Assembly (NCBI RefSeq): GCF_009601685.2
Contig: NZ_CP045701.2
Coordinates: forward strand, 6,448,001 to 6,512,000
Direction of reading: 5' to 3'
Length of the DNA: 64,000 nt
DNA from: Pseudomonas brassicacearum
Lineage (GTDB): Bacteria > Pseudomonadota > Gammaproteobacteria > Pseudomonadales > Pseudomonadaceae
The position numbers were made by a program, and so were the translations under genes. Each line of letters starts with the position of its first letter. Position 1 is the first letter of the stretch. Positions 59,200-64,000 of the stretch are shown here, piece after piece. Below the pieces are notes generated by a model. That model was not told the DNA's origin. It ran no database searches and saw only the letters and a list, made by a program, of their open reading frames with translations.

Positions 59200-62079
59200 T
59201 CATTCAACCAGGTGTTGCGCCCGTAACAATGCAGCCAGTCCCTCGGCCCCCACCGGCCGGCTGATCAGATACCCTTGAACTTCATCGCAACCTTCGCGCC
59301 TGAGGAATTCGAGCTGCTCCTGCCGCTCAACGCCTTCGGCCACTACCTTGAGCGACAACCCATGGGCCATTGCAATGATTGCCCGAGTAATTGCCGCATC
59401 CACGCTGCCCTCACCCAACCCGCGAATGAACGCCTGGTCGATCTTCACGTAATCCACTGGAATACGCTTGAGGTAACTCAGGGATGAGTAGCCGGTGCCG
59501 AAATCGTCGATGGCCAACTTGACCCCCAGGTCGCGCAATTGCTGGAACGTGGCAATGATGTGTTCAACGCTGTCGAGCAACTGGCTCTCGGTCAGTTCCA
59601 GCTCCAGGTATTGCGGGGCCAGGCCGGTTTCCTCCAACACTTGCCGCACCAGGCTGACCAGCTTGCCCTGGCGCAATTGGTGCACCGACAGATTGACTGA
59701 CACCCTGATCGGCGCGAGCCCCTGGCGCTGCCATTCGCATGCCTGCCAACAAGCCTGGCGCAATACGAATTCGCCAATCGGCCCGATCAACCCGGTCTCT
59801 TCGGCCAGGCCGATGAAATCCCCCGGCGGTACCCGCCCCATGGCCGGATGATCCCAACGCACCAACGCTTCGGCGGCGTTCAGGCGACCGGTCGCCAGGC
59901 ACAGTTTTGGCTGATAAAAAACCTTCAGTTGCTGCTCTTCCAAGGCCTTGCGCAGCTGATTTTCCAGTTGCAGGCGCTCCAGCGTGCTGGCCTGGAGACT
60001 GTCGGTGTAGAACTGGAAATTGTTGCCCCCCAAATGCTTGGCATGCTGCATGGCCATGTTCGCCTGGCTGACCAGCGTGGCAACTTCCCGTGTGTTGTCG
60101 GGCAACAGGGTGATGCCGATGGAGGCACTGAGCACCAGTTCATGGCCTTCGATGGTCAGCGGCACACGCAGCTTGGCGGCCAGCCGGGTTGCCACCCGCG
60201 CCAGACTCGAAAGGTTGCCATAGGCATCGAACAACACCGCAAACTCATCGCCCGATAGCCGGGCGATGGTGTCCGCCTCGGGCAGCGCATTGATCAGGCG
60301 TCGTGCCATTTTCTGCAACAACTGGTCGGCGATGTCATGACCGAGGCTGTCGTTGAGCAACTTGAAGCGGTCCAGGTTGATATGCAGCAACGCCAGGCTG
60401 CGCCGTCCGCCCTGGCGCACACGCTGATGAGCTTCGTGCAGGCGCTCGCGAAACAGCGAGCGATTAGCCAGCCCGGTCAATTCATCGTAATGGGTCAGGT
60501 AGCGCATCCGCTCTTCGGATTCGCGTCGCGCCGAAAGATCGGCGAAGAAGCCCACGATATGGCTAACATTTCCCCGAGCATCGCGCACGACGTTCAATTG
60601 GAGCCACTGTGGATACAGCTCGCCGTTGGCCCTCGCCTCCACCAGCTCCCCCTGCCAGGTGCCGTGCTGCTTGAGCGATTGGCGAATGATGGGGTAGTGC
60701 CGGCGCGCATCGCGACTGCACGGCAGGTCCACCACGTTACACCCGAGCATGTCATCGATATTGAAACCGGTGACCCGCGTAAATGCCTGGTTGGCGGCGA
60801 GTAGCACGTAGTGAGGGTCGAAAATCACGATACCTTCGCTGGCGGCTTCGAACACCGTGGCTGCCAATTGCCGCTGCTGCTCGAGTTCCTTGCTGGCGCT
60901 GATGTCTCGCCGGGTGCCGACCATGCGCAGCACCCGTCCGCTCACGCTGCGTTCCACGGCCCGACCGCGGTCTTCGATCCAGACCCAGTGACCATCGCCG
61001 TGACGCACGCGGTATTCGATCTGGTAATCCTCGCTGCGGCCCTTGAGGTGTTCGACCAGGGCCCGCTTGAGCGCCGGCAGGTCTTGCGGGTGCAGGCGCG
61101 GAGTGAGGTGAGTGAGCATCGCCGTGATGTATTCGGGCTCAAGGCCAAAGAGCTCCTTGAGTTGAGTGTGGTGCACTTCGTCAGTCAGCAAGTTCCAATC
61201 CCACAACCCCAACTCACTGGCCTTGAGCGCCAGGGCCAGGCGCGCCTCACTCTTGCTCAAGGCCTGGCTGGCGGCCTCCAGTTCAAGGCTGCGCTGTGCT
61301 ACCCGCGCCTCCAGGCCAACCTGGGCCGCCCGCAATTTTTCCTCGGCGCTGCGGCGTTGCTCGACCTCCCGGGCCAGCGCGTCGTTGAGCTGAGCGCTGC
61401 GGGATTGTGCTTGCTGCAGATGCTCGATCAGCGCCTGGTTCTGGAAGCGTCGCAGCAGGCTGCTTTGGATCAAGCGGTTGACCTGCCAGGCCACCACGCT
61501 CAGCGAGACCAGCACAATCAGCCCAAGCCAGCCCCACCCACGTTGCTGCTCATCGCCGCCCCAGAAGAGATAGCCGATGGCCGGTAACAGGCACGGCAGG
61601 GTAAAGGACAGGAACGCAGGAAGGCTTACCGCATAAGCCACGCTGGCCGACAGGGTGGCAGCGCCAATCAGGCCGAACACCCAGGCCTGCTGCTGGAAGC
61701 TATCGGCCGGGACCAGTGCGATGCCGGCCCCGGCCAGTGTCAGGCCGGTCAGCGCTGAACCCAGCAAAAACATACGCAACCAGACCGGGTGTGCCTGGCG
61801 GCTTGGCATCGCCGAATCGAAAGCCGCCACCTGGATCACCCGCAACGCCACCAGCGACAACAACCAGACGAGCCAGACGCTGACCAGGAAATAGCGCCGC
61901 GGCTCCCATAGCAGTACGGCGCAGACCAGACCGTTGAGCAACATGAACAGCGTAGGCAGCAGCGAGCCTTGATACAGCAGACGTGTGCGTTCGACCGCCA
62001 TCTCCGTAGCGTACTGCTTGCAGATGACCCGCGGCTCCACACAGGGGCCCGAGGGATCGGATTTGAGGGGCATTGGCAC
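59200..62079 (-). CDS. Membrane GGDEF-EAL protein with PAS domains (c-di-GMP turnover)
   Basis: A 959-aa inner-membrane signalling protein. The first ~200 residues hold about five hydrophobic helices (LLYQGSLLPTLFMLLNGLVC etc.), then a coiled coil (residues ~210-270) and two PAS/PAC units (DGHWVWIEDRGRAVERSVSG region; HYVLLAANQAFTRVTGF). The GGDEF domain has SGDEF at 609-613, compatible with activity, and the EAL domain has EALVRW at 737-742, NLSVHQLRQ and DFGTGYSSLSYL with the catalytic-loop residues. Both synthesis and breakdown of c-di-GMP are possible. It lies next to uvrD as in P. aeruginosa (recalled as PA5442). Confidence 0.92.
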   Translation of the reverse strand: MPMPLKSDPSGPCVEPRVICKQYATEMAVERTRLLYQGSLLPTLFMLLNGLVCAVLLWEPRRYFLVSVWLVWLLSLVALRVIQVAAFDSAMPSRQAHPVWLRMFLLGSALTGLTLAGAGIALVPADSFQQQAWVFGLIGAATLSASVAYAVSLPAFLSFTLPCLLPAIGYLFWGGDEQQRGWGWLGLIVLVSLSVVAWQVNRLIQSSLLRRFQNQALIEHLQQAQSRSAQLNDALAREVEQRRSAEEKLRAAQVGLEARVAQRSLELEAASQALSKSEARLALALKASELGLWDWNLLTDEVHHTQLKELFGLEPEYITAMLTHLTPRLHPQDLPALKRALVEHLKGRSEDYQIEYRVRHGDGHWVWIEDRGRAVERSVSGRVLRMVGTRRDISASKELEQQRQLAATVFEAASEGIVIFDPHYVLLAANQAFTRVTGFNIDDMLGCNVVDLPCSRDARRHYPIIRQSLKQHGTWQGELVEARANGELYPQWLQLNVVRDARGNVSHIVGFFADLSARRESEERMRYLTHYDELTGLANRSLFRERLHEAHQRVRQGGRRSLALLHINLDRFKLLNDSLGHDIADQLLQKMARRLINALPEADTIARLSGDEFAVLFDAYGNLSSLARVATRLAAKLRVPLTIEGHELVLSASIGITLLPDNTREVATLVSQANMAMQHAKHLGGNNFQFYTDSLQASTLERLQLENQLRKALEEQQLKVFYQPKLCLATGRLNAAEALVRWDHPAMGRVPPGDFIGLAEETGLIGPIGEFVLRQACWQACEWQRQGLAPIRVSVNLSVHQLRQGKLVSLVRQVLEETGLAPQYLELELTESQLLDSVEHIIATFQQLRDLGVKLAIDDFGTGYSSLSYLKRIPVDYVKIDQAFIRGLGEGSVDAAITRAIIAMAHGLSLKVVAEGVERQEQLEFLRREGCDEVQGYLISRPVGAEGLAALLRAQHLVE

Positions 62080-62334
62080 TGTTCTTGTTCTTATTCAGTA
62101 GAGCGTGGAGAACCCGAAACAAGCACCGAGCATACACAAGCCATGGGCCATCCCACACTGCCCCAGCTCATAAAAATACTGAAAAAAGTCGCTATTTCAT
62201 TGGGTGGCGCCCCTCCCGAGCGAGTCCCGCCAACGCCTGTAGCCCATGACCAACCAGTCATCATCAAGCGGTCTTTTATCGGCTGATGCAAAGCTCGGTT
62301 TGCCCGGGCTGACGCCGCACCCTAGAATGCCCCG
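62080..62334. promoter_or_regulatory. Divergent region between the GGDEF-EAL gene and uvrD
   Basis: A 255-bp gap. I see no gene and no clear promoter or LexA site (CTG-N10-CAG) on reading it through. Confidence 0.4.
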
Positions 62335-64000
62335 ATGCGCGATGATCTCTCCCTTCTGCTGAACTCCCTCAACGATGCCCAACGTCAGGCCGTAGCAGCC
62401 TCCGTGGGTCGTCAGTTGGTCCTGGCCGGTGCCGGCTCCGGTAAAACCCGAGTGCTGGTGCACCGTATCGCCTGGTTGATCCAGGTCGAGAACGCCTCGC
62501 CCCATTCGATCCTGTCGGTGACGTTCACCAACAAGGCCGCAGCCGAGATGCGCCATCGCATCGAGCAACTGATGGGCATCAACCCTGCCGGCATGTGGGT
62601 CGGCACGTTCCACGGCCTGGCGCACCGCTTGCTGCGGGCGCATTGGCAGGAGGCCGGGCTGAGCCAGACCTTCCAGATCCTGGACAGCGACGACCAGCAG
62701 CGCCTGGTCAAGCGGGTGATCCGCGAGCTGGGCCTGGACGAGCAACGCTGGCCCGCCCGCCAGGCCCAGTGGTTCATCAACGGCCAGAAAGACGAAGGCC
62801 TGCGCCCGCAGCACATCCAGGCCAGCGGCGATCTGTTCCTGGCGACCATGCGCAGCATCTACGAAGCCTACGAGGCGGCGTGCCAGCGTGCCGGGGTCAT
62901 CGACTTTTCCGAGTTGCTGCTACGGGCGCTGGACCTGTGGCGCGACCACCCTGGCCTGCTGGCCCACTACCAAAAGCGCTTCCGGCATGTACTGGTGGAC
63001 GAATTCCAGGACACCAACGCCGTGCAATACGCCTGGTTGCGCCTGCTCGCCAAGGGCGGCGACAGCCTGATGGTGGTGGGTGACGATGACCAGTCGATCT
63101 ACGGCTGGCGCGGCGCCAAGATCGAGAATATTCACCAGTACTCGGCGGACTTTCCCGACGCCGAAGTCATCCGCCTGGAACAGAACTACCGCTCCACCGC
63201 CGGTATCCTCAAGGCCGCCAACGCCCTGATCGCCAACAACACCGGGCGTCTGGGCAAGGAGTTGTGGACCGACGGCGGCGAAGGCGAGGCAATCAACCTC
63301 TATGCCGCCTTCAACGAGCACGACGAAGCCCGCTACGTGGTGGAAACCATCGAAAGCGCGCTGAAAACCGGCCTGGCCCGCAGTGACATCGCCATCCTGT
63401 ACCGTTCCAACGCCCAGTCGCGGGTGCTGGAAGAGGCCTTGCTGCGCGAGCGAATCCCCTATCGCATCTACGGCGGCCAGCGCTTCTTCGAACGTGCTGA
63501 AATCAAGAACGCCATGGCCTACCTGCGCCTGATCGAAGGTCGCGGCAACGATGCGGCCCTGGAACGGGTGATCAACGTGCCAACGCGTGGCATTGGTGAG
63601 AAAACCGTCGAAGCGATTCGCGATCACGCGCGCCACAGCCACGTATCCATGTGGGAAGCCATGCACCAACTGGTCGCCAACAAAGGCATGACCGGTCGCG
63701 CCGCTGGCGCCCTGAAGGCCTTCATGGACCTGATCGAAGACCTGGCTGCCAAGTGCGGGGAAATGCCCCTGCACTTGATGACCCAGACCGTCATCGAGCA
63801 GTCCGGCCTGATCGCCTATCACGAAGCGGAAAAAGGCGAGAAAGGCCAGGCCCGGGTGGAAAACCTTGAGGAACTGGTCAGCGCCGCGCGCAACTTCGAG
63901 AGCAGCGAAGAAGACGCAGACCTGTCGCCGCTGTCGGCCTTCCTGGGTCACGCTTCCCTGGAGGCCGGTGACACCCAGGCCGACGAACACGAAGACAGCA
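62335..64000 (+). CDS. uvrD: DNA helicase II UvrD, 3' end outside window
   Basis: UvrD unwinds DNA in nucleotide-excision and mismatch repair. 555 codons are visible. The N-terminus DDLSLLLNSLNDAQRQAV leads to the Walker A AGAGSGKT at 31-38, motif TFTNKAAAEM (63-72), the Walker B DEFQDTN at 222-228, VVGDDDQSIYGWRGA and QNYRSTAGIL, in standard superfamily 1A order. ATG 62335 starts the conserved sequence. The C-terminal motifs V and VI lie beyond the right edge. Gene order fits the P. aeruginosa uvrD locus. Confidence 0.96.
   Translation, partial: MRDDLSLLLNSLNDAQRQAVAASVGRQLVLAGAGSGKTRVLVHRIAWLIQVENASPHSILSVTFTNKAAAEMRHRIEQLMGINPAGMWVGTFHGLAHRLLRAHWQEAGLSQTFQILDSDDQQRLVKRVIRELGLDEQRWPARQAQWFINGQKDEGLRPQHIQASGDLFLATMRSIYEAYEAACQRAGVIDFSELLLRALDLWRDHPGLLAHYQKRFRHVLVDEFQDTNAVQYAWLRLLAKGGDSLMVVGDDDQSIYGWRGAKIENIHQYSADFPDAEVIRLEQNYRSTAGILKAANALIANNTGRLGKELWTDGGEGEAINLYAAFNEHDEARYVVETIESALKTGLARSDIAILYRSNAQSRVLEEALLRERIPYRIYGGQRFFERAEIKNAMAYLRLIEGRGNDAALERVINVPTRGIGEKTVEAIRDHARHSHVSMWEAMHQLVANKGMTGRAAGALKAFMDLIEDLAAKCGEMPLHLMTQTVIEQSGLIAYHEAEKGEKGQARVENLEELVSAARNFESSEEDADLSPLSAFLGHASLEAGDTQADEHEDS

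Overview
The window is chromosomal DNA of a fluorescent Pseudomonas, most likely of the P. fluorescens group. GC is high, REP/REPIN palindromes lie between genes, and the right end keeps a gene order I recall from P. aeruginosa: split pyruvate carboxylase, LysR regulator, RpiR regulator, GGDEF-EAL protein, uvrD. Nothing was run; calls rest on reading the sequence and translations and on remembered family features.

Left third (1-23,180): a type VI secretion (T6SS) cluster. A leftward arm (vasI-like gene, tssA, tssM cut by the window edge) diverges from a rightward arm (tssB, tssC, tssE, tssF, tssG, an FHA-TssJ fusion, tssK, tssL). Then come the exported parts hcp, a PAAR tip, vgrG, a DUF4123 adaptor and a VasX-like pore-forming effector. 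The effector gene carries a one-base frameshift in a C tract, separating 930 aa from its last ~200 aa. Three 267-aa membrane proteins in exact 887-bp tandem register follow as probable immunity genes. tssH/clpV is not in view.

Accessory island (23,180-32,330): two ~720-bp direct repeats, each a structured leader plus a DUF6124 gene, bracket about 7.2 kb. Inside are an IS66 remnant, a lipoprotein gene, a CPCC protein between two identical-length MITE-like elements, a 1270-aa SIR2 protein that looks like a one-gene anti-phage sirtuin, and the broken end of an unknown gene. Nested repetitive palindromes fill the spaces.

Middle (32,340-53,075): an acetylpolyamine amidohydrolase with a polyamine-type binding protein; two giant dermonecrotic-toxin-like proteins (1533 and 1688 aa), the second with what looks like a circularly permuted OTU cysteine protease; a MocR-type regulator divergent from a PaiB-like protein and two GNAT acetyltransferases; homocysteine S-methyltransferase divergent from an amino-acid ABC binding protein and permease; and an autotransporter.

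Right end (53,080-64,000): split pyruvate carboxylase (carboxyltransferase/biotin subunit and biotin carboxylase) with a divergent LysR regulator, a small conserved protein, an RpiR-family regulator with a palindromic operator at its promoter, a membrane GGDEF-EAL protein and the start of uvrD. The strongest leads are the permuted OTU domain, the frameshifted T6SS effector with its immunity array, the structured DUF6124 leader, the repeat-bracketed SIR2 island and the FHA-TssJ fusion.
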